From: Bacteroidota bacterium
GTDB taxonomy: Bacteria > Bacteroidota > Ignavibacteria > Ignavibacteriales > Ignavibacteriaceae
DNA: 64,000 nucleotides
Assembly: GCA_022564295.1 (NCBI GenBank)
Contig: JADFLR010000002.1
Coordinates: 62,001-126,000, forward strand
Direction: 5' to 3'
Shown here: positions 26,113 through 33,791 of the stretch, in pieces
How the letters are laid out: each line of letters begins with the position of its first letter
How positions within the stretch are numbered: position 1 is the first letter of the stretch
The notes under the pieces: model-generated
Seen by the model: only the letters and a program-made list of their open reading frames with translations
Database searches by the model: none
Told to the model about the DNA's origin: nothing
Translations under genes and position numbers: made by a program

Positions 26113-26371
26113 CAAAGGCCCGATAAAGTTTTCCCATCCTTATTGTAATTGCACCCAATTTAATTTAATTTTGAGTTGCAAATATGTTAACCCCTTACTG
26201 TTGACTGCAAAACTGGCTGGGGAATCTCCGGATATATGGTGGGTAGGTTTCTCCCGCTCTGTGCGTGAAGTTAGTTTGAGATGGCTTCATTAAATGATAT
26301 TAAAATAGAGCAATAAGCTTATTACCAAGAAGAATTCTAATGGAATGATTCTTTATAACTAGTAGTTAGGT
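26106..26371 (+). repeat. Copy 11 of the interspersed non-coding repeat (short head, alternative tail)
   Basis: GTTAAACCAAAGGCCCGATA, AAGTTTTCCCATCCTTATTG, TTGCACCCAATTTAATTTAA, CCCTTACTGTTGACTGCAAA, GGCTGGGGAATCTCC, GTGGGTAGGTTTC; the last third is diverged and ends at GTAGTTAGGTG (GTTAGGT at 26365). Confidence 0.75.
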
Positions 26372-26398
26372 GAATATTATAATAATAAGGAGGAAACA

Positions 26399-26926
26399 AT
26401 GGCAGGAACAACAAAAATAAGTTTGGGTCAATCAATCGATGACATTATTATAGCGCTCAATGACCTTGATGGGGCGTCACAATTAATAGCTGTTAGGGCA
26501 GCTTGTGAACATCTAAATATTCCTATAGAAAAAGCAACCAAAATTCTTGAAAAATCAACACCACTAGCAACTGTAACTGCTAGCAAGGCCCCATTACCGA
26601 AACAACCATTGGATCCGAAAAAGATTATTGATATAAGAACTTTCAAGGAAGAAAAACAGCCTGGGAATGCTATTGAAATGGCGTGCGTAGCTGCATTTTA
26701 TCTTGAAAACTTTGCTCCTGAAGCTGAGAAAAAAGATACCATGACTAATAAAGATATTGCAATTTATTTTAAGCAAGCCAATTTCCCACTTCCAAAAGTA
26801 CCTACTCAAGTGCTGCCTGATACAAAATCTGCTGGTTACTTTGATTCCCGTGGAAGGGGGAAATATAAGCTTAATCCTGTAGGGCACAACCTTGTTGCCC
26901 ATTCTTTACCTAAAGGAAAAAAATAG
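26399..26926 (+). CDS. Conserved hypothetical protein paired with a predicted nuclease
   Basis: 175 residues with an AAGGAGG site seven bases upstream. The N-terminal 60 residues are helical (IDDIIIALNDLDGASQLIAV), then a Lys/Pro linker (KAPLPKQPLDPKK), then a domain resembling a winged helix (TNKDIAIYFKQANFPLPK ... GYFDSRGRGKYKLNPVGHNL). It is basic at the C-terminus (SLPKGKK). I do not recognise a named family; a nucleic-acid-binding partner role for the following gene is inference from position (17 bp spacing). Confidence 0.7.
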   Translation: MAGTTKISLGQSIDDIIIALNDLDGASQLIAVRAACEHLNIPIEKATKILEKSTPLATVTASKAPLPKQPLDPKKIIDIRTFKEEKQPGNAIEMACVAAFYLENFAPEAEKKDTMTNKDIAIYFKQANFPLPKVPTQVLPDTKSAGYFDSRGRGKYKLNPVGHNLVAHSLPKGKK

Positions 26927-26943
26927 TATTCAATTTTGGGAAG

Positions 26944-27744
26944 ATGGTAGAAAGCATAAGAGACATACAAAAAACTTTAAGCGAGTTGCTAAATTCGCTC
27001 AAAAAAATAAGATCAACACAAATTTCTCATGGAAAAATTTTGTCTAGCGTTAAAAAAATAGTTGATGCATATTTCAGGGAATCAAGAAATCTTCTTATAA
27101 CTTTACAAATCAATCCATCCCATATTTCTGAAATTGATTTTGCAATGCAGGCCCTACTTGAAGCAACACATAAGAAAACAACCACTTCAAAATATAAAAA
27201 TATAGTAAATAAATTAATCAAAATATTTCAAGAAACAGAAAAGCTAGTCCTCCTATCTGCTACAGAATCAACATCCTCATTTGTCTACAATCAGGCAGAT
27301 AATAAAATTATTTCAACTCTGAAAAAATTAGTTCCCGGTGCTGCCCTTTCTTATGAGCAAGCTCTTATTGATTTGCAAAGCGACCAAAGATTATCGTGGC
27401 GAGGGCCAGCAACTGACTTTCGAGAGTCTTTACGTGAATGTTTAGATTACTTAGCCCCTGAAAAGGAAGTTGTGAACGCTCCTGGTTTTAAGTTTGAGAA
27501 GGATCTGAAAAATTCAACTATGCGGCAAAAAGCTATTTTTATTCTGAAGAATAGAGATGAAAACTCTGCTGCCACAAAAACAACAAAAGAGTCTATTGAC
27601 CTTATTGATCAAACATTAAGTTCATTTGTTAGATCCGTTTATAGTAGAGCCAGTGTTTCTACGCATACGCCTACTGTAAAAGGGGAGGTTGAGCGTATAT
27701 ATAATTTAGTACAACTAGTTTTGCGAGAATTATTAAAATTATAA
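26944..27744 (+). CDS. Putative pPIWI-associating nuclease family protein
   Basis: 266 residues, mostly helical. The segments ALLEATHKKT, LVPGAALSYEQALIDL, RLSWRGPATDFRESLRECLD, KNSTMRQKAIFILKN and FVRSVYSRASVSTHTPT match, from memory, a family annotated as predicted pPIWI-associating nucleases, found near defence genes in bacteria. No PIWI/Argonaute gene is visible here, so it and its 175-residue partner may form a self-contained unit. Directly downstream lie a 134-bp repeat and an attC-like site, so the pair appears to be the last cassette of the array. I have not verified catalytic residues. Confidence 0.6.
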   Translation: MVESIRDIQKTLSELLNSLKKIRSTQISHGKILSSVKKIVDAYFRESRNLLITLQINPSHISEIDFAMQALLEATHKKTTTSKYKNIVNKLIKIFQETEKLVLLSATESTSSFVYNQADNKIISTLKKLVPGAALSYEQALIDLQSDQRLSWRGPATDFRESLRECLDYLAPEKEVVNAPGFKFEKDLKNSTMRQKAIFILKNRDENSAATKTTKESIDLIDQTLSSFVRSVYSRASVSTHTPTVKGEVERIYNLVQLVLRELLKL

Positions 27745-27799
27745 AATCTAAACTCTTTAATAAGTAAAACCTTCCTCTACGTGTATTCTTTTATAAACT

Positions 27800-27933
27800 G
27801 AAAATCGATTTCAACTCTAACAACTCCCTCCATAATATCTATTCAATATCACAAGTTAAGCCGGCTAAAACTCAAAGATTTTTAATTAAATAATAAGCGG
27901 GGCTTTCGTGTGAAATTACATCCGCTTATATTT
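27800..27933 (+). repeat. Direct repeat A, copy 1 (134 bp)
   Basis: From GAAAATCGATTTCAACTCTA through CATAATATCTATTCAATATC to GCGGGGCTTTCGTGTGAAAT and TACATCCGCTTATATTT. The same sequence with about 15% changes lies at 31367-31500, and its last third again at 33371-33415. Confidence 0.85.
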
Positions 27934-27967
27934 GCATAGGCAAGTTTTATTTTGTATAAAGTACGGG

Positions 27968-28055
27968 ACTTAACCGGCTGGCGGACGACTAATTTGGATT
28001 CCGGATATTCCGGTAAATAGTGATATGGCGGGTAAGTACGGGCAGCCAGTTAGCG
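27968..28055 (+). other. Candidate attC site overlapping a direct-repeat B fragment
   Basis: ACTTAACCGGCTGGCGG on the left and GGGCAGCCAGTTAGCGG on the right pair over TAAC-GGCTG; core words ACTTAAC and GTTAGCG. The loop contains GATTCCGGATATTCCGGTAA, a piece of direct repeat B. Confidence 0.55.
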
Positions 28056-28084
28056 GCAACACTGTTATGTTTAAAAATATTTAG

Positions 28085-28999
28085 GTGAAGTTTTTGAAAA
28101 AACAAGTTTCAAGAATGGATTGGTTTAGAAAATCAAGAAAGTCAAAAACAAATGATGGTTTCACATACATTTGGTATGACCAACCGTTTAATCTTTATTA
28201 TGATGAGGATCAATCGCGAGCGTATCTTGAAATGATTGAAGCCGAAAAGTTTTCAAAATCACTCCACGATCCAATTTTAGATCTGGTTAAAGACAATGCA
28301 AAAGATATAATAAATGGCACTAACAATAGAATTGAATTTTACGATTTAGGTCCGGGGCTGCCTAATAAGACTTTACCCTTGCTTAAAGAAATTATTAAAC
28401 AAAAAAAAACACTTGAATATATTCCAGTTGATATTTCAAAAAGCTTTCTAAAAATAACAGAGGAAGAAGTAAAAAAATACGGAGTTGATGCAAAGGGAAT
28501 GAATTGTTTATTTGAGGAACTACCATTAATAATTAAACCAAAAAAAAATAATACTACTAGAATATTTCAGATAGGGTTGACCTTTAATAACTATAGACCA
28601 AATACAATAAATAAACTTTTAAACAGACTATCTGAGAAAGATGATTTTAGTTTAATCATAACAGAGTACTATGAGACAAAAAAAAGACAGTCCTTACTTT
28701 TGCCTTACCAAGATAGTTATGCTGAACGATTTAATTTTCTAGCTTTAAGTCCGCTTAGTTTGAAAAAAAAAGATTTTATATATCACACTCAATATCGAAG
28801 TCAAAGAATTGAAATGGGTTTCATTCCCAAACATAATTTAGTTATTGAGGATATTAGATTAACTACTAAACATAAAATTGTCACAGCAATTTCTTATAGA
28901 TATACGAAAAATAGCTTAACAAATAATATACAAAAGCACTTTCAGAAATATGAAAGGTATGGGAAAGGTGATTTAGTAATTTATAAATTAAAGGATTAA
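28085..28999 (+). CDS. EgtD-like (histidine-specific type) SAM methyltransferase
   Basis: 304 residues. GTG start assumed; ATG at 28115 (MDWFRK) is an alternative. The SAM-binding motif FYDLGPGLPNKTLPLLKE (about residues 92-109) and YIPVDISKSFLKI, then RIFQIGLTFNNYRPNTINK, follow the order of the EgtD/Methyltransf_33 family (DLGSGxxxKT, PVDxS, GxTxxN). EgtD trimethylates the alpha-amino group of histidine; relatives act on other amino acids. Here no ergothioneine genes follow; the gene is first of a tightly packed trio (one-base gaps) with a membrane protein and a sodium/solute symporter, which suggests synthesis or use of a methylated small molecule that is also transported. Confidence 0.75.
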   Translation: MKFLKKQVSRMDWFRKSRKSKTNDGFTYIWYDQPFNLYYDEDQSRAYLEMIEAEKFSKSLHDPILDLVKDNAKDIINGTNNRIEFYDLGPGLPNKTLPLLKEIIKQKKTLEYIPVDISKSFLKITEEEVKKYGVDAKGMNCLFEELPLIIKPKKNNTTRIFQIGLTFNNYRPNTINKLLNRLSEKDDFSLIITEYYETKKRQSLLLPYQDSYAERFNFLALSPLSLKKKDFIYHTQYRSQRIEMGFIPKHNLVIEDIRLTTKHKIVTAISYRYTKNSLTNNIQKHFQKYERYGKGDLVIYKLKD

Positions 29000-29000
29000 T

Positions 29001-29876
29001 ATGGATTCTAGTAATATTGAACTTATTACCCTTATTAGTTCACTAGTCATCGGTGTAATTGTTGCATTGGTGACCAGAAGTACGGACAGCAAGGGTAAAA
29101 AAAAGGTTGAATGGGGTATAACATTAAGCTCAATTTTAATAGTAGCTCTAATTGGTTCGCATTTACAGACTAGAGCTGAAGCAAATAAAATTAAATCATT
29201 ACTTCAGTTTTATGCACAATTTAGTGAAAATCCAGATGCAGTAAGTGTGGCTAAAAAAGAGTTAATTGTTAATAATGTTTTGTCAGAAAATTATAATTTT
29301 TTGAGAAATATCTATTTGTCTAAGAATAAAAGGTATCAAAACAATCTTGATTTTTTAAGTGATTATAAAATTCAGTATGATATTACAAATTTGGCCGAAT
29401 TGGGAGAAATGCAGAATGACGCTTTAAAAATTTTCGATTTGGCTGATAAAAACACGCGAATACGAGCAACAAGTTATGTTAATGTGGACCAATGGTGGAA
29501 TAATGAATTTGGCCTACAATATAAAGATGCCAATAAAAAGGCTAGCGAAAGAGGCGTTAAGATAGAGAGGATCTGGATAATAAAATCAAAAGAAGAATTG
29601 AATAATCCTTCGATGAAAAAAACTCTTAATGAAGAAAAGACGTGGAAAATTAAATCATATTACGTCCTGGAGGAAGACATTCAAGATTTCGATGAACATA
29701 AAATTGATATAATCATTGTTACAACAATAAAAAATGTTAATGCTGCTTTTTACGGTGAATTAAATCTAACCCTTTTTCGTAAAATGATTACTGTAACTTT
29801 TGCATCAAACAATCAACGTCTAATTGAGCTCGAAAATTATTGGGATGATCTGATGAATGTAGCGGTGGAATATTGA
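29001..29876 (+). CDS. Membrane-anchored protein with PLD-like-looking sensory domain, unknown function
   Basis: 291 residues. Two N-terminal helices (LITLISSLVIGVIVALVT and GITLSSILIVALIGSHL) are followed by a cytosolic domain of about 235 residues: a helical part (SENYNFLRNIYLSKNKR), then IRATSYVNVDQWWNNEFGLQ, ASERGVKIERIWIIKSKEEL, and a C-terminal beta-rich part. The xxxRGVKIERIWI strand resembles domains I associate with PLD-like or signalling proteins, but I cannot name the family. One-base spacing on both sides means it is translated together with the methyltransferase and the symporter. Confidence 0.7.
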   Translation: MDSSNIELITLISSLVIGVIVALVTRSTDSKGKKKVEWGITLSSILIVALIGSHLQTRAEANKIKSLLQFYAQFSENPDAVSVAKKELIVNNVLSENYNFLRNIYLSKNKRYQNNLDFLSDYKIQYDITNLAELGEMQNDALKIFDLADKNTRIRATSYVNVDQWWNNEFGLQYKDANKKASERGVKIERIWIIKSKEELNNPSMKKTLNEEKTWKIKSYYVLEEDIQDFDEHKIDIIIVTTIKNVNAAFYGELNLTLFRKMITVTFASNNQRLIELENYWDDLMNVAVEY

Positions 29877-29877
29877 T

Positions 29878-31257
29878 ATGATAATAGCAATTATCGTTTT
29901 TACAATTTTTTGTTTGCTCTTATTTTTTATTGGGTTCACCTCAAAGGATCATGCTGATAAATCTGAGCTTAATTATTTTTTAGGAAATAGAAAATTAAAA
30001 AGCATACAAATTGGCTTGAGTGCTGGAGCAACTGGAAACACTGGCTTTATTATGACAGGGGCAGTTGGTTTAGGTTACGCTTTTGGAATAGATTGGTTGT
30101 TCTTACCATTTGCCTGGTTGATTGGTGATTTGATTTTTTGGAAATATTTCCCTCACAAACTCAACGAAGTTTCTCACAAAGAAAATATAATATCACCTGT
30201 TTCTTTTATATCTAACAATAGAATTATTACAATTATTTTATCATTAATAGTAATAATTAGTCTCGGTGCGTATGCTTCGTCACAGTTTATTGCTTCATCA
30301 AAGTCTTTAACGGGATATTTTGCTTTGGAACAAAAATGGGGCATTCTATTAACTGGCTTTGTAATAATTGGATATCTATTATTTGGTGGTTTCAGAGCAT
30401 CTGTACGTACAGATATTGTTCAAGCCATAATGATGATAGTTATTACATCAATTGTCTTGGTAGATGTATGCATTCGTTACGATTTATTTGATAATTATGG
30501 TATGTTCACTTCTGCGTCAAAAGTTGGATTTTCAATACCTTTTTTCGGTTGGTCTTTATTTACACTAATTGGGTTCTTCCTTGGTTGGTCCAGTGCAGCA
30601 ATCGGTTTTGGGTTAGGTCAACCTCAAATAATTTCTCGTTATTTTGCTGGTCAATCCATTAAACAAGTGAAAAATGCAAAATGGATTTATATTATTTTCC
30701 TCCAATTCACTTGGTTTGGTATGACATTATTTGGTTATTTAATAGGATTAAGTGGTTTTGTTTCAAACGATCCTGAATCTGCTTTAGCGGAATATTCTCT
30801 TATTAATTTCACTCCTTTATTATCTGGTATTATTTTGGCCGGTATTTTTTCTTCAATTGCTTCGACAATAGATTCAATGTGTCTCTCTATCTCAACATCA
30901 ATTACAAAAGATATTTTTAAAAGAGAGTCAAACCAGGTGATAAGGTATTTAATACTACTTTTAGTGGTTTTAGCTCTTATCTTAATTTCTCTATCAATTG
31001 AAACCCATTCTTCTACTGTTTTTGTATTAGCCAAACTTTCTATATCGTTAATGGCAAGTTCTTTGGGCTTAGCCATACTATTAAAACTAACAACCAAAAA
31101 TATTTCAGATAAAGCGTTATTCATTGGTGTTATTTCATCTTTTATAACTTGTATATTGTGGTATTCAATCGGTTATTCAAATTTTATTGTTGAATCCTTG
31201 CCTGCATTAATTATAGGTTTAATTATTTCACACACACTTAATAGATTGAAATATTAG
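29878..31257 (+). CDS. Sodium:solute symporter (SSS family)
   Basis: 459 residues with about 13 membrane helices. SSS features: LNYFLGNRKLKSIQIGLSAGATGNTG cut here to LGNRKLKSIQIGLSAGATG at the N-terminus, ALFGG-type YLLFGGFRASVRTDIVQAIM (the SSS signature region), GFGLGQPQIISRYFAGQ and IFSSIASTIDSMCLSISTSI (Na2 site region). The substrate is probably a small zwitterion such as proline or a betaine (family knowledge). It closes the three-gene module; the stop lies about 110 bp before the second copy of direct repeat A. Confidence 0.85.
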   Translation: MIIAIIVFTIFCLLLFFIGFTSKDHADKSELNYFLGNRKLKSIQIGLSAGATGNTGFIMTGAVGLGYAFGIDWLFLPFAWLIGDLIFWKYFPHKLNEVSHKENIISPVSFISNNRIITIILSLIVIISLGAYASSQFIASSKSLTGYFALEQKWGILLTGFVIIGYLLFGGFRASVRTDIVQAIMMIVITSIVLVDVCIRYDLFDNYGMFTSASKVGFSIPFFGWSLFTLIGFFLGWSSAAIGFGLGQPQIISRYFAGQSIKQVKNAKWIYIIFLQFTWFGMTLFGYLIGLSGFVSNDPESALAEYSLINFTPLLSGIILAGIFSSIASTIDSMCLSISTSITKDIFKRESNQVIRYLILLLVVLALILISLSIETHSSTVFVLAKLSISLMASSLGLAILLKLTTKNISDKALFIGVISSFITCILWYSIGYSNFIVESLPALIIGLIISHTLNRLKY

Positions 31258-31366
31258 AGAATGCCCTATTATATTTTTAATAAGTAAAAGGTCAAGTAGA
31301 TATAGTTATTCGATCAAATTAATATTTGTATAGTTCTTCACCAAAGGTAGATAAATTTAATCAAAT

Positions 31367-31500
31367 GAAAATCGATTTCGACTTTAACAAATCCTCCCAT
31401 AATATCTATTCAATATTAAAAGTTAGTCCGGTCTAACACTAAAGATTATTCATTAAATAATAAACGGGGCTTTCGGGTGGAATTACATCCGCTTATATTT
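31367..31500 (+). repeat. Direct repeat A, copy 2 (134 bp)
   Basis: GAAAATCGATTTCGACTTTA, CATAATATCTATTCAATATT, ACGGGGCTTTCGGGTGGAAT, TACATCCGCTTATATTT. Same orientation and same length as copy 1, bracketing the three-gene module. Confidence 0.85.
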
Positions 31501-31556
31501 ACTCTTGCAATTATTCGTGATTAAATAGTTCGCGGCTTGTCTGGCAGGCAGATAGC

Positions 31557-31627
31557 TAATTCAGATTCCGGATATTCTGATAAATCGGAATTCCGGAATG
31601 ACACATAAATTCATTTTACAGAAAATG
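31557..31627 (+). repeat. Direct repeat B, copy 1 (71 bp)
   Basis: TAATTCAGATTCCGGATATT, CTGATAAATCGGAATTCCGG, AATGACACATAAATTC, ATTTTACAGAAAATG. The second copy (33721-33791) ends in the start codon of tex, so this copy looks like a duplicated tex upstream region. Confidence 0.85.
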
Positions 31628-31688
31628 TTTGTGTAAAGGCTATTTACTTTGTTTAAACATTTTTATCCAAACGTATAAAAAAATAATT

Positions 31689-31792
31689 ATTTTTCACCAA
31701 TTGTAAATATTATTCACTATATTTGAAATAATCATTTTTCACGAAGGCGTATGAAAAGTAAATATATTTCACGTAAAATAACTATTTTTCAC
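31689..31792 (+). promoter_or_regulatory. Iterated ATTTTTCAC motifs over the fic start
   Basis: ATTTTTCAC at 31689, 31734 and 31784, with related TATTCAC at 31711 and ATATTTCAC at 31764, same orientation, spaced 20-30 bases. They flank and overlap the fic start codon (31751). Probably operator sites for a repressor, possibly autoregulatory; no regulator gene is seen next to it. Confidence 0.45.
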
Positions 31793-33289
31793 GGACGAAC
31801 TGCCCCAGAGAAAGGTGTACTCGTGGGTTATGGAGCAATTATAGAAGCTTATAGTCTACCCGTTCCCTTACCAAATAAATTGTCTTTAATTAGTGAGAGG
31901 AAAAGGCAATACAGCAACCAAGAGTGGCAGGTCTTTACCTCGCGGCACAAACCGGAAGATACACTTTACAAGCAGTTGGTATTTGCACTCAAATATGAAG
32001 GAATAAACCTGCTTGTATTAAAAAAACTTTTTGAAATACTTGCGGATGATGAAATTATCGAGTTGGTGCAGATAGAACCTCTTGGTCAATACAGCCGAAG
32101 AATTTGGTTTCTATGTGAGTGGTTAATGATAAAAAAACTGAAAGTCCCTGATTTAGACAGTGGGAATTTCATTCCACTTATAGATGAAAAACAGCAATAT
32201 GCTGTCAAAGGTATACGATCATCCCGTCACCGTATCATTAATAATTTACCCGGTACGCGAGATTTCTGTCCACTCATTTACAAAACCTCTAAACTGGGAA
32301 AGCACCTTTCCGCCAACCTGTCGGATAAAGAAAGTGCTTACCTGAAAACTATCCATAGAGATGTATTGCAAAGGGCTTCAGCTTTTCTATTGCTCAAGGA
32401 TTCGCAAGCTTCCTTTACCATCGAAGGTGAGAACCCACGCAGCAAGCGCGCTGCAAGATGGGGCAAAGCCATCGGTCAGGCAGGCACCAATCTATTGAGT
32501 AAGGATGAATTCCTGCGCTTGCAGCAAATCGTCATTGAAAATACCCGTTTTACAAATATGGGGTTTCGTCAGGCGGGGGGCTTTGTCGGTGAACATGACC
32601 GGAACACCGGCGAACCACTGCCTGAACATATCTCAGCTCGGTGGCAGGACTTGGAACCATTGACCGAGGGCTTGATCGCCACGAACGCGATACTGAAAAA
32701 TTCGGATTTCGATGCCGTGCTGGCAGCCGCCATGATCGCCTTCGGGTTCGTATTCATCCACCCGTTTGAAGATGGAAACGGACGGATACACCGTTACCTG
32801 ATCCATCATCTACTGGCAGAAAAGAATTTTGCACAGCAAGGGATGATTTTTCCGGTTTCCGCATCCATCCTGGATCGGATCGATGATTACCGAAAAGTAT
32901 TGGAATCCTATTCACATCCGTTACTCGATTTTATCGAATGGAAACCAACCCCGGATCACAACGTTGAGGTCCTGAATGAAACCAAAGATTACTACCGTTA
33001 TTATGATGCGACCAAACAAGCCGAATTCCTGTACGATTGTGTGGAAGATACCATCAAAAACATTATTCCCGGAGAGGTGGATTATCTCCAAAAATATGAC
33101 GGGATGAAAAGATACCTTGATGATAATTTTGAAATGCCCGATAAGACCGTCGCCCTGCTTATCCGGTTCCTGGAACAGAATGACGGTCAATTGTCCAAAA
33201 GAGTGAGGACGAAGGAATTCGAAACATTAAATAATGAAGAAGTCAGGGATATTGAAAACAGATATCAGCAAATATTTCTTGAAGGATAA
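31751..33289 (+). CDS. Fic-family AMP-transferase (HPFxDGNGR) with class-II inhibitory motif
   Basis: 512 residues. The Fic motif HPFEDGNGRIHRYLIHH lies at about residues 337-353 with the invariant His, and SFTIEGEN (about 220-227) matches the inhibitory [ST]xxxE[GN] helix placed N-terminal to the Fic core. The N-terminal domain (KITIFHGRTAPEKGVLVGYG, LYKQLVFALKYEGINLLVLK) is that of Fic proteins encoded within type I restriction operons. The stop is directly followed by an ATG of a truncated hsdR-like frame, which supports that origin. Fic enzymes AMPylate proteins such as gyrase or GTPases. The first 650 bp are more AT-rich than the rest. Confidence 0.9.
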   Translation: MKSKYISRKITIFHGRTAPEKGVLVGYGAIIEAYSLPVPLPNKLSLISERKRQYSNQEWQVFTSRHKPEDTLYKQLVFALKYEGINLLVLKKLFEILADDEIIELVQIEPLGQYSRRIWFLCEWLMIKKLKVPDLDSGNFIPLIDEKQQYAVKGIRSSRHRIINNLPGTRDFCPLIYKTSKLGKHLSANLSDKESAYLKTIHRDVLQRASAFLLLKDSQASFTIEGENPRSKRAARWGKAIGQAGTNLLSKDEFLRLQQIVIENTRFTNMGFRQAGGFVGEHDRNTGEPLPEHISARWQDLEPLTEGLIATNAILKNSDFDAVLAAAMIAFGFVFIHPFEDGNGRIHRYLIHHLLAEKNFAQQGMIFPVSASILDRIDDYRKVLESYSHPLLDFIEWKPTPDHNVEVLNETKDYYRYYDATKQAEFLYDCVEDTIKNIIPGEVDYLQKYDGMKRYLDDNFEMPDKTVALLIRFLEQNDGQLSKRVRTKEFETLNNEEVRDIENRYQQIFLEG

Positions 33290-33367
33290 ATGAATACTCA
33301 GCCGGAACAAATATTAGAGAATGATCTGGTCAAGCAATTAACCGGCATAACCCTCAAAGTATTTGCA
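33290..33367 (+). pseudogene. Remnant of a type I restriction HsdR N-terminus
   Basis: ATG abutting the fic stop; NTQPEQILENDLVKQLTG matches the usual beginning of HsdR (PExxLExxLIxQL). After LKVFAFN the frame enters direct repeat A, so the rest of hsdR, and presumably hsdM and hsdS, are lost. The 74-codon open frame to 33514 is largely repeat-derived. Confidence 0.6.
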
Positions 33368-33370
33368 TTT

Positions 33371-33415
33371 AATAATAAACGGGGCTTTCGTGTGGAATTA
33401 CATCCGCTTATATTT
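33371..33415 (+). repeat. Direct repeat A, copy 3 (last third only)
   Basis: AATAATAAACGGGGCTTTCG, TGTGGAATTACATCCGCTTA, TATTT, matching the end of copies 1 and 2. It truncates the hsdR remnant. Confidence 0.8.
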
Positions 33416-33501
33416 ACACTTACGAGTTTTGTTTGGTTTGATAGTTCAAAACTTGCTTTGTTTGTCATTCACACGAAAGCGCAAGCGCGTCAGATTAATT
33501 G

Positions 33502-33655
33502 CCCCGACTTTTAAGTCGGGGAACGTGTAAGCACCAGAGGAATAAGGCTTTAGCCACATCACAACCTACATTTTTGGCTAAAGCTAATACTTGGGTTGTT
33601 AATTTAGCCCACGACCTAAAGGTCGTGGCTATTCAATCCCGATTCAGTCGGGATA
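33502..33655. repeat. Cluster of four palindromic hairpins
   Basis: CCCCGACTTTTAAGTCGGGG (33502-33521), GGCTTTAGCC with GGCTAAAGC (33546-33584), AGCCCACGACCTAAAGGTCG and TGGCT (33606-33630), ATCCCGATTCAGTCGGGAT (33637-33655). REP-like intergenic hairpins; the first could also end transcription from fic. Confidence 0.7.
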
Positions 33656-33720
33656 CTTTTTCTTAGTCTGCTATGATGAAATAATCATTAGGTTGACGCC
33701 AATTCGAGAAAGCGGGAATC

Positions 33721-33791
33721 TAATTCAGATTCCGGATATTCCGATAAATCGGAATTTCGGAATGACACATTAACTTATTTTACAGAAAATG
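33721..33791 (+). repeat. Direct repeat B, copy 2 (71 bp, ends in the tex start codon)
   Basis: TAATTCAGATTCCGGATATT, CCGATAAATCGGAATTTCGG, AATGACACATTAACTT, ATTTTACAGAAAATG. The ATG at its end is the start codon of tex. Confidence 0.85.

Noticed and set aside
6804-26371. Regularly recurring repeats as a CRISPR array.
   Set aside because: Units are 90-390 bp, kilobases apart, with genes between them and no spacers; no cas genes are seen.
33290-33514. Open frame of 74 codons after fic as an intact gene.
   Set aside because: Only the first 25 codons look like HsdR; the rest is direct repeat A and a hairpin.
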